NCBI GenBank assembly: GCA_964468125.1
Contig: CAYXVF010000032.1
Span: 1 to 56,068 of the forward strand
Length of the DNA: 56,068 nt
Source of the DNA: CAYXVF01 sp964468125
GTDB taxonomy: Bacteria > Myxococcota > XYA12-FULL-58-9 > CAYXVF01
Reading direction: 5' to 3'
Below the pieces are notes generated by a model. It was not told where the DNA came from. It made no database searches and saw only the letters and a list, made by a program, of their open reading frames with translations. Positions 47,618-55,987 of the stretch are shown piece after piece. The translations under genes were made by a program, and so were the position numbers. The stretch's first letter is position 1. The number at the start of each line of letters is the position of its first letter.

Positions 47618-49009
47618 CTAGCGACAGTCCACGTCGACGTTGGGGAGCACACCCGTCAGCAGATAAGAGGCCGCCGCGTCGTCCACACAGGAGCGCAGGC
47701 CGCTCAACGCGGTCGCGTGAAAGTAGCCGGGCGCGGTCACCATGCGCGTGAACGGTGCGGCCGCTCTGACGGACACGCTCCACTCGTAAGGCGTCGCCGC
47801 ATCTCCGATCGCCCCCACTAGCATCAACGGCGGCATGCTCTGAAGCCGCCCGTCCCAGTCGATCGCCTCCGGGGTTGCGGGCCAGTAGAGACAGCTAAAG
47901 AAATCGCCGAATCTGGCCCCTCCGAGCCTAGGAGCAGCAGCTTCAACCTCGCTCTGGAGCGCTTCGAGCTCGTCGAAGGTAGGACGCGGGCGGTCTGCGC
48001 ACATGGTGGCGTCAAAGGCGTCTTCGTTGAAGGTGGAGTCGAAGTCGATCAAAGCCTGACGGAAGACGCTGCCATCGCCGGACTGCGCGATCCGAAGGGC
48101 GACATCGAGCACGCTCCAGTTGAACTCGCTGTAGAGGTACGGATAGACGCCGCCGCGGATCAGGGCCTGCGATAGGCCTTCTGGATTGGGATCATAAGGA
48201 GAGAGACTCGCCACCCAGGCGTCAAAGGCCGCCGCCGGGTCGTCGCCGCCAAAGGCACAGCTCGACTGCCTCGTGCACCAGTCGAGCCAGGCGTCGAAGG
48301 CCCGCTCGAAACCAGCGGTTTGCTGCACGACGAGCTCAGTCACGGTGAGGCGGGGCTCGAGCACCGCGTCCAGAACGAATCGCCCCACACGATTTGGAAA
48401 TTCACTGGCATACGCGAGGCCGACGAGTGTGCCGTAGGACGCGCCATAAAAGTGCAGAACCTCTTCACCGAGCTCCGCGCGCAGTCGGTCCAGATCGCGC
48501 GCGAGGCGAAGAGTTCCGAGCTGATTCATCAGCGGCCCGTGCTCCCGGTCGCAGGCGTCGGCGAAGCGTTCCGCTTCTTCCAGGTGTCCCTGAAATCCCG
48601 TGAGCCGGTTGCGATTGAGGACGAACTTACAGTCCAGCGGTTCGCTGCTGCCGACGCCGAGCTCGTCGAGGCCGACGATGTCGAAGCGCTCGGTGATCGA
48701 GCCGGGGAAGCGGCCTTCGATCCGCTGAATGAACGAACGAAACTCATCGGCAATGCGCACCGCGGAGGACCCCGGTCCACCGAAGTGCACGACGAGTGCG
48801 CCGATCCGCGCCGCGGGGTTCGTCGCGCGCCAGATGCGGTACTGCATCTCGTAAGACCCGGCGTTCAGATTCGAGTAGTCCCGAGGCACATCGATGAAGC
48901 CAAAGCCGAGAAACCCGTTGGTGCCCTGGCTTCGACCCGCGAAGTCGTCTACTTCCTCGCCGCAAGCCAAGAGCCCGAAAAGAAGAAGTAAACCCAATAA
49001 AATTCGCAT
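47618..49009 (-). CDS. S33-type alpha/beta-hydrolase lipoprotein (paralogue B)
   Basis: A 463-residue lipoprotein with signal end LFGLLAC (Cys 16) and no long linker. It has HFGGPGSSAV, nucleophile GASYGTLVG near residue 190, the acid in GAIGDAATP and the His in GYFHATAL. The C-terminal SCVDDAAASYLLTG matches CFDDAILDYLLRG of the paralogue at 41380. Both are tripeptidyl-aminopeptidase-like. The minus-strand TATCAT box ends 7 nt before the ATG and there is no ribosome binding site, which suggests a leaderless transcript. It is divergent from the small gene at 49073. Confidence 0.87.
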   Translation of the reverse strand: MRILLGLLLLFGLLACGEEVDDFAGRSQGTNGFLGFGFIDVPRDYSNLNAGSYEMQYRIWRATNPAARIGALVVHFGGPGSSAVRIADEFRSFIQRIEGRFPGSITERFDIVGLDELGVGSSEPLDCKFVLNRNRLTGFQGHLEEAERFADACDREHGPLMNQLGTLRLARDLDRLRAELGEEVLHFYGASYGTLVGLAYASEFPNRVGRFVLDAVLEPRLTVTELVVQQTAGFERAFDAWLDWCTRQSSCAFGGDDPAAAFDAWVASLSPYDPNPEGLSQALIRGGVYPYLYSEFNWSVLDVALRIAQSGDGSVFRQALIDFDSTFNEDAFDATMCADRPRPTFDELEALQSEVEAAAPRLGGARFGDFFSCLYWPATPEAIDWDGRLQSMPPLMLVGAIGDAATPYEWSVSVRAAAPFTRMVTAPGYFHATALSGLRSCVDDAAASYLLTGVLPNVDVDCR

Positions 49010-49015
49010 GGGTTC

Positions 49016-49021
49016 ATGATA
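49016..49021 (-). promoter_or_regulatory. Candidate -10 box giving a leaderless mRNA
   Basis: TATCAT on the minus strand lies with the same 7-nt offset to the ATG (49009) as the TATACT box has to the gene at 17529. Both are preceded by CCCGGC, with GGTGC a further 11-13 nt upstream. Confidence 0.45.
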
Positions 49022-49072
49022 GCCGGGATGGGCCTTTGAAGCACCGGGAGCGCTACACCGTCAGAGAAACCG

Positions 49073-49572
49073 ATGAGCTCGTGGATCGCCATCATTGCAG
49101 CCCTCGGGCTCGCCGCCACCGACGTGACCAGCGACGCGGAGCGGGCGCACACGCTCCTGGACTATGTCGAGAGCCGAGAAGATTTGACCGCAGCTGAGCG
49201 ACAGCGCTGGGTCGCCCAGGTGAAGCGAACCTTTGGCGGTAAGTCGCTGAATGTCGGCACAGACGAGGGGATCACCGCGGCCAAGTCCGTGATCTCCGGC
49301 GCGCTCTTCTTCGGGGTGGAGGCATCNNNNNNNNNNNNNNNNNNNNNNNNNNNNNNNNNNNNNNNNNNNNNNNNNNNNNNNNNNNNNNNNNNNNNNNNNN
49401 NNNNNNNNNNNNNNNNNNNNNNNNNNATCACTTCGACCCGGAGATCGCACCCGACCTCACACGCTACTGGGACACGATGCTCGCGGCCGGCAAGATTCCC
49501 CGCCTGGAAGAAAAGGACGTCCGACGGGCGCTGGCGGCAACGCGCCGAATGATGCGGCCCTATCTGCTCTAG
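49073..49572 (+). CDS. Hypothetical secreted protein interrupted by gap
   Basis: The N-terminal part (84 residues before the gap) begins MSSWIAIIAALGLAATDVTSDAE, a plausible signal peptide, and then reads ESREDLTAAERQRWVAQVKRTFGGK. After the gap a different frame continues with HFDPEIAPDLTRYWDTMLAAGK and ends MMRPYLL before the TAG at 49570. The frames match only if the real gap length differs from 100, so they are probably two ends of one gene, though a split gene is possible. No family is recognised. It starts 63 nt from the divergent hydrolase gene. Confidence 0.5.
49327..49426. other. Assembly gap (100 N)
   Basis: It lies inside the hypothetical gene at 49073-49572. The edges share only ATC, and collapsing it would not keep the frame, so sequence is probably missing. 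Confidence 0.95.
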
Positions 49573-49857
49573 CGTCTCTGGCAAGCGGTGGCGAGGGAGT
49601 CGGCGGGGGCGTCGAGCCGCGAGCTCGCCGACTCGACCCGGCAAATCGAGCAAGAATTCGCCGGCGTTGGGGGAGAGGGCGCCCATCGCGGCTCGGCTGA
49701 GCAAGCGCTACTACACCCGCGCCTACCGAACGAGCCGCCGGCTGCTCCGCTAGCAACGCGTCAGCCCAGGGCGCCGATACGCTCGTTGGGATGTGTGCCT
49801 TTCGTCCGGCGCTGCGCGCACGGGGTGATCGTTCAGACCGGTTTTGAGAGGTGCGAC

Positions 49858-50241
49858 ATGAAGACGGCAGGCCTGGCGATTCTCTTCGCCACCGCCGCAT
49901 GCTCCGCCCCGGCCTACTCCTTGCGGGTGCCGGTGCAACACGCGACCTACGGCTCGCTCGTCTCGGCGGCCACAGATGCGATGGATGCCACCGCCGGTGG
50001 ACTCGACCGCATCGACGCGCCCGGCGTGATCCGGATCCACGGATCGAAGGGCGTGGAAGAGGTGGAAGTGGTCCTCGAGCGGGGCCGCGACGAAACGAAG
50101 CTCGAGGTCTTCATCAGCCGTCCCGAGCTCTATCCTCCCGGCGTCGGCGAAGCTTTTTGGCGGCACTTCCGGCAGAGTTTCGACGCCACCCGCAAGAGTT
50201 GGTCGATGGTGGAATCAGGGGAACGCAGTGCACGGCTCTGA
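49858..50241 (+). CDS. Small lipoprotein, function unknown
   Basis: A 127-residue lipoprotein with signal end FATAAC (Cys 15) and GAGAGG about 6 nt before the ATG. The mature part looks alpha/beta: SLVSAATDAMDATAGG is helical, then VIRIHGSKGVEEVEVVLERG and TKLEVFISRPELYPPG are strand-like, and FWRHFRQSFDATRKSW closes it. No family is recognised. The open frame extending upstream to 49588 contains no good start and is not part of the gene. The 285 nt before it hold only weak, probably non-coding open frames. Confidence 0.7.
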   Translation: MKTAGLAILFATAACSAPAYSLRVPVQHATYGSLVSAATDAMDATAGGLDRIDAPGVIRIHGSKGVEEVEVVLERGRDETKLEVFISRPELYPPGVGEAFWRHFRQSFDATRKSWSMVESGERSARL

Positions 50242-50300
50242 CGCTGGTTGACCAAAAAAGCGTTGCCCTGAATTCGACCGTGCCCTAAGCACCGAGGTCT

Positions 50301-50813
50301 ATGGAGCTGCGGACCCCACAGTTCGAGCGCTGCCTGACCTACGACACCGACTTCGACGCACTGGCGGAGCGGCCCGAGGCGGTCCATCTCCAGGATGGGC
50401 TCATCCAGATTTGGAATCGGGGCTCAATCCTGTGCGTGCGAGTTGTCGGCCACGCGGAACAGCCGGTCGCCGACGCGTTCGTACGGCGGGCGAACGAGAC
50501 CGTCGCTCGGCACGGACGTGTCGTCACTTTTCACGATTGGAGCTCCGTCGACGGCTACGACCGGGACGCAAAAGACGGGCTCCTGTCCTGGACCCGAGAC
50601 GCCGGGGAACGCAACCCATCGGTGCACATGCTCTTTCGCTCCAAGCTGATCTCGATGGCGGTGTCGGTCGCTAGTATCGCGCTGCGAAACCTTCACGGAT
50701 TCAACGACCCACAGCGCTTTCTCGACCGCTTCGCGGAGGTGCTCGCGGAGGAGGCACAGCAGCGCTACGTGCGCGGCGACCCACCGTCCCGAACGGGCAG
50801 CTCCGAACCGTAA
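50301..50813 (+). CDS. STAS/SpoIIAA-like hypothetical protein
   Basis: A 170-residue soluble protein. After about 30 residues the pattern LIQIWNRGSILCVRVVGHAE, then a helix, then GRVVTFHDWSSVDGYD resembles the alternating strands and helices of STAS or SpoIIAA-like domains, which bind nucleotides or lipids or serve as regulatory partners. The rest is helical (DPQRFLDRFAEVLAEEAQQRY). It starts 59 nt after the lipoprotein gene; the GAGG before the ATG is a weak ribosome binding site. It lies 66 nt before copA. The assignment is by fold pattern only and is uncertain. Confidence 0.5.
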   Translation: MELRTPQFERCLTYDTDFDALAERPEAVHLQDGLIQIWNRGSILCVRVVGHAEQPVADAFVRRANETVARHGRVVTFHDWSSVDGYDRDAKDGLLSWTRDAGERNPSVHMLFRSKLISMAVSVASIALRNLHGFNDPQRFLDRFAEVLAEEAQQRYVRGDPPSRTGSSEP

Positions 50814-50879
50814 CGGACGGCGCAAGTGCGGGTCTGACGTAAGTCAAGGAGCCTCGAGCAGGGCTCGTGCGAGTGCTAG

Positions 50880-53078
50880 ATGGCCATGAATCGTGCAACC
50901 GAGACCATCCGCCTCAGCGTTGAAGGCCTTCACTGCGCATCCTGTGTCGGGCGCGTGGAGCGGGCACTGGCCGCCACGCCAGGTGTGCGCGGAGCGGCCG
51001 TCAATCTCGCATTGGGACGAGCCGAGGTGCAGATCGACGCCGGCGTCGACGTCGAACGCTTGACCGCGGCCGTGGAAAAAGCGGGCTTCAGCGCCCATCA
51101 GGACCGTCCAGCAGAGCAAAGGGCCCTCGCGAAGACACCCGACAGCGGCCCATGGCAACGGGCCCTCTTGGCCGCCGCACTGACGCTTCCGGTTTTCGTC
51201 CTCGAGATGGGCGCACACGTGAGCCCCGCCTGGGGCGAGCTCATCGGCAGCAGCGTCGGTTGGAGGACGAGCCACTGGATTCAGCTTCTGCTCACGACCG
51301 CGGTGCTCCTCGGGCCTGGGCGGGAAATCCTGACCCTCGGCGTACGCAGCCTCGCGCGCCTCGCCCCGGAGATGAACGCCTTGGTGGCCCTCGGCTCTAG
51401 CGCGGCCTTCGTGCATTCGGTGATCGCAATGCTCGCTCCTCAGTGGCTTCCGCCGGGGGGCGCGCACGTCTACTTTGAGTCCGCCGCCGTGATCGTAACC
51501 CTGATCCTCGTGGGTCGTGCCCTCGAAGCGCGGGCAAAGGGCCGCGCGAGCGAAGCCATTGAGCGGCTTATCGCGTTGCAGCCCGCGGAAGCCTGGGTGA
51601 AACGCGGCGGTGGTTTCGCCCAGGTACCGATTGAAAGCGTTCGCATCGGCGACCGCGTGCGCATTCTCCCCGGCGAGCGCGTGCCGGTGGACGGCCTGAT
51701 TGTTGCCGGGGAGAGCTTTGTCGATGAATCCATGTTGACCGGCGAGCCCTTGCCGGTGGCGCGCGGGGAAGGGGACCGGATCGCCGCGGGCACCGTGAAT
51801 CAAAACGGCTCGCTCGAAATCGAAGGGGTGGCGGTCGGAGCTCAAACCCTGCTCGCACAGATCGCACGCATGGTGGAGGACGCCCAGGCCTCGAAGCTCC
51901 CAATTCAGCAAACCGTCGACCTGGTCACGCGCTGGTTCGTTCCCGGGGTCATTGCCGTGTCGGTGCTGACATTCTTCGTCTGGTGGTGGATCGCGCCGGC
52001 GACCGCCTGGGTGCACGCGGTGGCGGTTTTGATCATCGCATGTCCCTGCGCGATGGGACTCGCGACGCCGACGTCGATCCTCGTGGGCGCTGGCCGCGGA
52101 GCCGAGCTCGGAGTGTTGTTTCGCGACGGTCCAGCGCTGCAGCGCCTGCGCGACGTGCGGCTGATTGCGTTCGACAAGACCGGCACACTGACCGAAGGCG
52201 CGCCCACACTCACGGAGCTGCGCACCTTTGGCGATGTGGCCTCGGTAGAGCTCGCCAGCTGGATCGCCTCGGTCGAGTCCCATTCGGAGCACCCGATCGC
52301 ACGCGCCGCTGTAGCCGGAGCGACGGACAGGGGCGGGGAGATCCAGCCGGTTGAGGGATTCGTGAACCACCCGGGAGAGGGTGTCGAGGCGATCCTCGAT
52401 GGAGAGCGCATCACGATCGGAAACGCCCACCTGATGGCATCAAAAGGCTACGCTCCGCCCGAGGGCTGCGACGCAACCGCTTTCGTGGCCAAAAACGGTC
52501 GCGTGGTGGGTGCCTTCACTGTGGAAGACGCGATTCGCCACGACGCCGGGCGCACGATCGAAGCGCTGCAGCGCGAAGGCGTGGACGTGGCGCTGATCAC
52601 CGGCGACCGTCAGAGCACCGCAGACGCGGTGGCGAAGGCCCTGGGGATCGAAAGGGTCGTGGCGAACGTCCTACCCTCGGGCAAGCGGGACGCGGTGCGC
52701 GCGCTGCGGGAAGAACACGGGACGGTGGCGTTTGTAGGCGATGGCATCAACGACGCGCCCGCGCTCGCGGAAGCGGAAGTGGGGATCGCGATCGGCAGCG
52801 GAACGGATATCGCCATCGAATCCGCCGGGGCGGTGCTTCCGGCGTCGCGCCTGGGCGCGGTGGTGGATTCGCTTCGACTCTCCCGGGCGACCTTGCGCAA
52901 CATTCACCAGAATCTCTTCTGGGCCTTCGCGTACAACACCGCGCTCATCCCATTGGCCGCAGGCGCACTCGTGCCAGTCATAGGCATCTCGCTGTCACCG
53001 AGCTTCGCCGCCGGTGCGATGGCGTGCTCGAGCATTTTCGTGGTCTTGAATGCGCTGCGACTCCGACGCTTCCGCTGA
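50880..53078 (+). CDS. copA: Copper-exporting P1B-type ATPase
   Basis: A 732-residue heavy-metal P-type ATPase. One N-terminal HMA domain has the binding motif GLHCASC near residue 20. The ion-pathway motif CPC (ACPCAMGLATPTS) is near 390, the phosphorylation loop DKTGTLTEG near 430, the nucleotide-domain motif SEHPIA near 465 and the hinge GDGINDAP near 620. The YN in TM7 (YNTALIPLAAG) and MACSS in TM8 mark the Cu+ (P1B-1) subgroup. The start is ATG 50880; a second ATG lies two codons in. No copper regulator or chaperone is adjacent. The next gene is 252 nt away. Confidence 0.95.
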   Translation: MAMNRATETIRLSVEGLHCASCVGRVERALAATPGVRGAAVNLALGRAEVQIDAGVDVERLTAAVEKAGFSAHQDRPAEQRALAKTPDSGPWQRALLAAALTLPVFVLEMGAHVSPAWGELIGSSVGWRTSHWIQLLLTTAVLLGPGREILTLGVRSLARLAPEMNALVALGSSAAFVHSVIAMLAPQWLPPGGAHVYFESAAVIVTLILVGRALEARAKGRASEAIERLIALQPAEAWVKRGGGFAQVPIESVRIGDRVRILPGERVPVDGLIVAGESFVDESMLTGEPLPVARGEGDRIAAGTVNQNGSLEIEGVAVGAQTLLAQIARMVEDAQASKLPIQQTVDLVTRWFVPGVIAVSVLTFFVWWWIAPATAWVHAVAVLIIACPCAMGLATPTSILVGAGRGAELGVLFRDGPALQRLRDVRLIAFDKTGTLTEGAPTLTELRTFGDVASVELASWIASVESHSEHPIARAAVAGATDRGGEIQPVEGFVNHPGEGVEAILDGERITIGNAHLMASKGYAPPEGCDATAFVAKNGRVVGAFTVEDAIRHDAGRTIEALQREGVDVALITGDRQSTADAVAKALGIERVVANVLPSGKRDAVRALREEHGTVAFVGDGINDAPALAEAEVGIAIGSGTDIAIESAGAVLPASRLGAVVDSLRLSRATLRNIHQNLFWAFAYNTALIPLAAGALVPVIGISLSPSFAAGAMACSSIFVVLNALRLRRFR

Positions 53079-53306
53079 CGGTCGCGAGAGTTGACCGAAG
53101 AAGAATTAGGTAAACTTTCTCAATGCCTCCCTACGCGCTAAGCTGCTTCGATGCTGGAGGTCTCCGCTCTCGATCGAAGGTGCGGAAGAATTCGCGCCTC
53201 GAGAGACGCAATTCGCTGAAAACACGCTAGTCCGTGTCGCCGGGTGCGTGAATCTCGAACGTGCCCAAAGAGCTCGCTCTGCGGCAATTCGCCACACGTC
53301 AAGTTA

Positions 53307-53320
53307 TGAACATATGCTCA
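53307..53320. promoter_or_regulatory. Near-perfect palindrome 10 nt upstream of the DUF134-NifX gene
   Basis: TGAACATATGCTCA is palindromic except at one base pair, with a CATATG core. Its position immediately before the ATG at 53331 suggests an operator, perhaps for the DNA-binding DUF134 domain encoded directly downstream. The 250 nt between copA and this gene hold no convincing ORF. Confidence 0.45.
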
Positions 53321-53330
53321 CCTTCTAGTC

Positions 53331-53993
53331 ATGAGACCCCGAGCCCCCCGATTGGTTCGCTGCCCGCCCTGCGCGCGCGAGTTTTCCCCGGTTGACGACG
53401 CAGGGTTGCCGCCGGTCACGTTGAACATCGAAGAGCTCGAAGCGGTGCGGCTGGCCGACCTCTTGGCCCTCAACCAAACCGACGGCGCCGCGCGCATGGA
53501 GGTCTCTCGCGCGACCTTCGGACGAATTCTCGAGCGGGCCCGCGCCAAAGTGGCCCGGACCCTCGTCCAAGGGCGGCGCCTTCAGATCACCGGGGAAGCC
53601 GAAGCGCCCCCGGTCGTAGGAGAGACCATGAGAGTCGCGATAGCGATCAGCGAGACCGGGAGCATCTCCCGACACTTCCGAAGGAGCCACGCGTACCGAA
53701 TCGTCGACGTCAGCGCTGACGGCCAGCGAGTCGTCGAGGATCGAACGGGCCCACCCCGCGATCCCGGTGTAGGCCGGCGTCGACATCGCGGCGGGCATGG
53801 CAACGAGTCCAGTCACACCTGTGGCCGCTCCGGTTGGCTCGACCTCTTCGGCGACTGTCAGGCCGCGCTCACCTTGGGCATGGGCAGTGGTGCGAAGGAC
53901 GGCCTCAAGCGTCGCGGCGTGCGGCCGATCATTCTCGATCACCCGACATCCGTCGAGGCCGCGCTCGATCTTCTGCGCGAAGGACGTCTCTGA
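53331..53993 (+). CDS. DUF134 (UPF0251) DNA-binding / NifX-like fusion protein
   Basis: A 220-residue fusion. Residues about 1-95 match UPF0251/DUF134 predicted DNA-binding proteins: LVRCPPCAREF, LEAVRLADLLALNQTDGAARMEVSR with a helix-turn-helix, and RAKVARTLVQGRRLQI. Residues about 100-220 resemble the dinitrogenase iron-molybdenum cofactor (NifX/NafY) domain: MRVAIAISETGSISRHFRRS, a His-containing loop RRRHRGGHGNESSH, then ALTLGMGSGAKDGLKRRGVRPI. The family is often predicted to sense or handle metal clusters. Its position next to copA and Dps fits metal or redox stress. No nif genes are visible. A palindrome lies just upstream. Confidence 0.8.
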   Translation: MRPRAPRLVRCPPCAREFSPVDDAGLPPVTLNIEELEAVRLADLLALNQTDGAARMEVSRATFGRILERARAKVARTLVQGRRLQITGEAEAPPVVGETMRVAIAISETGSISRHFRRSHAYRIVDVSADGQRVVEDRTGPPRDPGVGRRRHRGGHGNESSHTCGRSGWLDLFGDCQAALTLGMGSGAKDGLKRRGVRPIILDHPTSVEAALDLLREGRL

Positions 53994-54071
53994 GCCGAGC
54001 CACCGCACTGGGCAGCAGACCCCGAAATGTGTTCGAAAGTATCCACGATAAAACCCTGAAAGACGTGACCC

Positions 54072-54542
54072 ATGAATGTGAACATTGGAATCGCAGAAAC
54101 CGACCGTGAGGCGATCGCCGAGGACCTGTCGCGACTCTTGGCGGACAGCTACTCGCTCTATCTCAAGACCCACAATTACCACTGGAACGTCACCGGCCCG
54201 ATGTTTCAGGCGCTGCACGCGATGTTCGAGGAGCACTACACTGAACTCGCCACGGCAGTCGATGCGATCGCTGAGCGTATTCGCTCGCTAGGCTTTCCCG
54301 CGCCGGGGACGTATTCCGCATTCGCAGCCCTGTCGAGCGTGAAAGAGACCGAAGGTCTACCGGCAGCCCTCGACATGGTCCGCGATCTCGTCGAAGCTCA
54401 CGAATGCGTGATACGAACCGGCCGTAGAGTCGCTCAGGCGGCAGGGAAAGCGGGGGATGAAGCCTCGGCCGACCTCGCCACTCAACGGCTTCAGGTGCAC
54501 GAGAAAACCGCTTGGATGTTGCGCAGCTTGCTCGACGAGTAG
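54072..54542 (+). CDS. dps: Dps-family ferritin-like protein (second copy)
   Basis: A 156-residue Dps/miniferritin. The ferroxidase residues are in THNYHWNVTGPMFQALHAMFEEHYTEL and AIAERIRSLGFPAPGT. It differs considerably from the copy at 47060-47533 and seems a separate subfamily. ATG 54072 follows TGACCC, with only a weak ribosome binding site. It lies 78 nt after the DUF134-NifX gene, possibly in the same stress-response unit. The region after it is gene-poor. Confidence 0.93.
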   Translation: MNVNIGIAETDREAIAEDLSRLLADSYSLYLKTHNYHWNVTGPMFQALHAMFEEHYTELATAVDAIAERIRSLGFPAPGTYSAFAALSSVKETEGLPAALDMVRDLVEAHECVIRTGRRVAQAAGKAGDEASADLATQRLQVHEKTAWMLRSLLDE

Positions 54543-54920
54543 CGGGGGCCGACGCACCAGAGTTTCGACGAGCGCGCATCCGCGCGGCCAGAGACGGAGG
54601 CCCGCGTTCATCGCTGGTGTGAGTGCTCGATCAGCCCTGAATTCTGCATGCGGCTCCCCGCGCGACGACGCGCGAGAACACGACATTTCTATCGGGCGAA
54701 AACACGAGATTAACGGGCGCCTATACCGCGCTGTCTGATAATACATATTATGCAAACTATGGCGAAATTCGCTTGGTGATGCACGCTCCCTGTTGGGAGC
54801 GACGCGTCGGCCTTGCTCATCGCGGCCGGGGCCGCGCTCCATGGCCCGCCGACGCCCCGTGAGGTTCCTGCGATTCTTCGATGGCGTCATCTAGACCCGC
54901 GAGGAAGTCATAACCGGTCT
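54543..54920. other. Gene-poor stretch with a palindrome
   Basis: I see no supported gene in these 378 nt. It contains the perfect inverted repeat ATAATA-CA-TATTAT at 54738-54751, which is strikingly AT-rich for this genome and could be a regulator site or part of a promoter for the small ORFs downstream. Confidence 0.5.
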
Positions 54921-55115
54921 ATGAAACAAGCGCGCGGAGTCGAATCGGACGCGGAGCCCGACGCCGAAGCGCTGGCCGAGGTCGTCGACGGCGTGCGCGG
55001 AGACCTCGCCGCACGTACAGCGATAGCGAAGTCCGTGGGTAGAGTCGCAACTACGATATCGCGCTATTTCGCGCAACGGCCAGGTCTATCACGCCGAGAA
55101 TACACACGACTTTGA
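54921..55115 (+). CDS. Possible 64-residue small protein
   Basis: An ORF from ATG 54921 gives a helical, mixed-charge peptide with RTAIAKSVGRVATTISRYFAQ, which has a helix-turn-helix-like pattern, and a basic end (GLSRREYTRL). A GAGGAAG sits 13 nt upstream, which is far for a ribosome binding site. It ends 18 nt before the next gene. No family is recognised; it may be a remnant of a DNA-binding or transposition-related gene. Confidence 0.35.
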   Translation: MKQARGVESDAEPDAEALAEVVDGVRGDLAARTAIAKSVGRVATTISRYFAQRPGLSRREYTRL

Positions 55116-55133
55116 CCGATCAAGGAGAGTTGT

Positions 55134-55526
55134 ATGAACCTAAATCGTCTCCCAGATACTGGTCTCGATGCGCGGGCTACCATGGCGGACCAGGTAGCGG
55201 AGGTCGCCGAGATCGTCGACAGCCTTCTGAAAACGGAAATACAGGAGTCATGCAGGAATCGCGGCGAATACGACCTCTTGAGGTTGGGGGTCGCGATCGA
55301 AATGCGTCGTGGATTCGCAGAGAGCACTGGCAGCGAGATCCGCGAGCGATTCGGTCCGCGGGCGAACCGGCTCGCGGACGCGCTGGAGCGCCCATACACA
55401 CTCCGCAGTCGACGGTTCAACGAGGCGCTCTCGGCACGTGACGAACAAGCGATGTACCGAGCTGCGTGCGATGGAGAGCTCAGGGATGGCGAAAAACTGC
55501 CGACCGAGACGGTCCCTGTCAGCTAG
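55134..55526 (+). CDS. Hypothetical protein, 130 residues
   Basis: A soluble, mostly helical protein starting at ATG 55134 with AAGGAG about 6 nt upstream, a good ribosome binding site. Segments VAEVAEIVDSLLKTEIQESC and GVAIEMRRGFAEST look helical. The C terminus is charged. No family is recognised. Its position just before an IS66-family element suggests an accessory region; the gene may be strain-specific. Confidence 0.55.
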   Translation: MNLNRLPDTGLDARATMADQVAEVAEIVDSLLKTEIQESCRNRGEYDLLRLGVAIEMRRGFAESTGSEIRERFGPRANRLADALERPYTLRSRRFNEALSARDEQAMYRAACDGELRDGEKLPTETVPVS

Positions 55527-55708
55527 CGCATATGCCGCACACCTATTCTCGCGACCTCGAAGACCACCGGCATTCCCTGGTAGCTCCGAATCGCGACCGG
55601 CATTGGTCGCTTTCAGTTCGTCGCGGGGCGGTACCCGTTCAGCAGAGTCCGTCTTGAGGCGTTCGATCGGACGTGATCATTTCTCCTTGCCACAGCGAGG
55701 AGAGAGCA

Positions 55709-55987
55709 ATGAAGCGATACACGGAAAATCAACGTCAGAGCCTACTCCAGGAGTTTCGATGCTTCGACGGCACGCAGTCGGAGTTTTGTAGGACCCATCA
55801 GCTCAGCATGGGCACGCTCCAAAACTGGCTCGCACGGTATCGAGGTGTTGAGCGGGTTGGGTTCGTCGAGTTGAAAGACTCTGAGGAAGTCGACCGCTTG
55901 GCGATCGAAGTCGGCGAGCGCCGCATCGTATTCGAGCCGCGCCCGTCAGCGAGTTACCTCGCTGAGCTTCTGCGCGCGTTGGCGTGA
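55709..55987 (+). CDS. tnpA: IS66-family accessory protein TnpA
   Basis: A 92-residue protein of the IS66 Orf1 type: a helix-turn-helix region with FDGTQSEFCRTHQLSMGTLQNWLARY and a C-terminal part VGFVELKDS and IVFEPRPSASYLAELLRAL that match the usual order. It is one of the three proteins needed by IS66 elements. ATG 55709 has GAGGAGAG about 5 nt upstream. The stop overlaps the next gene as GTGA, the normal arrangement for this family. Confidence 0.85.
   Translation: MKRYTENQRQSLLQEFRCFDGTQSEFCRTHQLSMGTLQNWLARYRGVERVGFVELKDSEEVDRLAIEVGERRIVFEPRPSASYLAELLRALA

Noticed and set aside
49573..49857. Basic reading frame ending SKRYYTRAYRTSRRLLR
   Set aside because: It has no convincing start or ribosome binding site; Arg-rich frames are common in GC-rich DNA.
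53079..53306. Short ORF from the ATG near 53123
   Set aside because: It has no ribosome binding site, a low-complexity basic translation and no support as a gene.
53331..53993. Suspected frameshift in the middle of the DUF134-NifX gene
   Set aside because: The His/Arg-rich loop looked odd, but sequence on both sides fits the same frame and such loops occur in this family.
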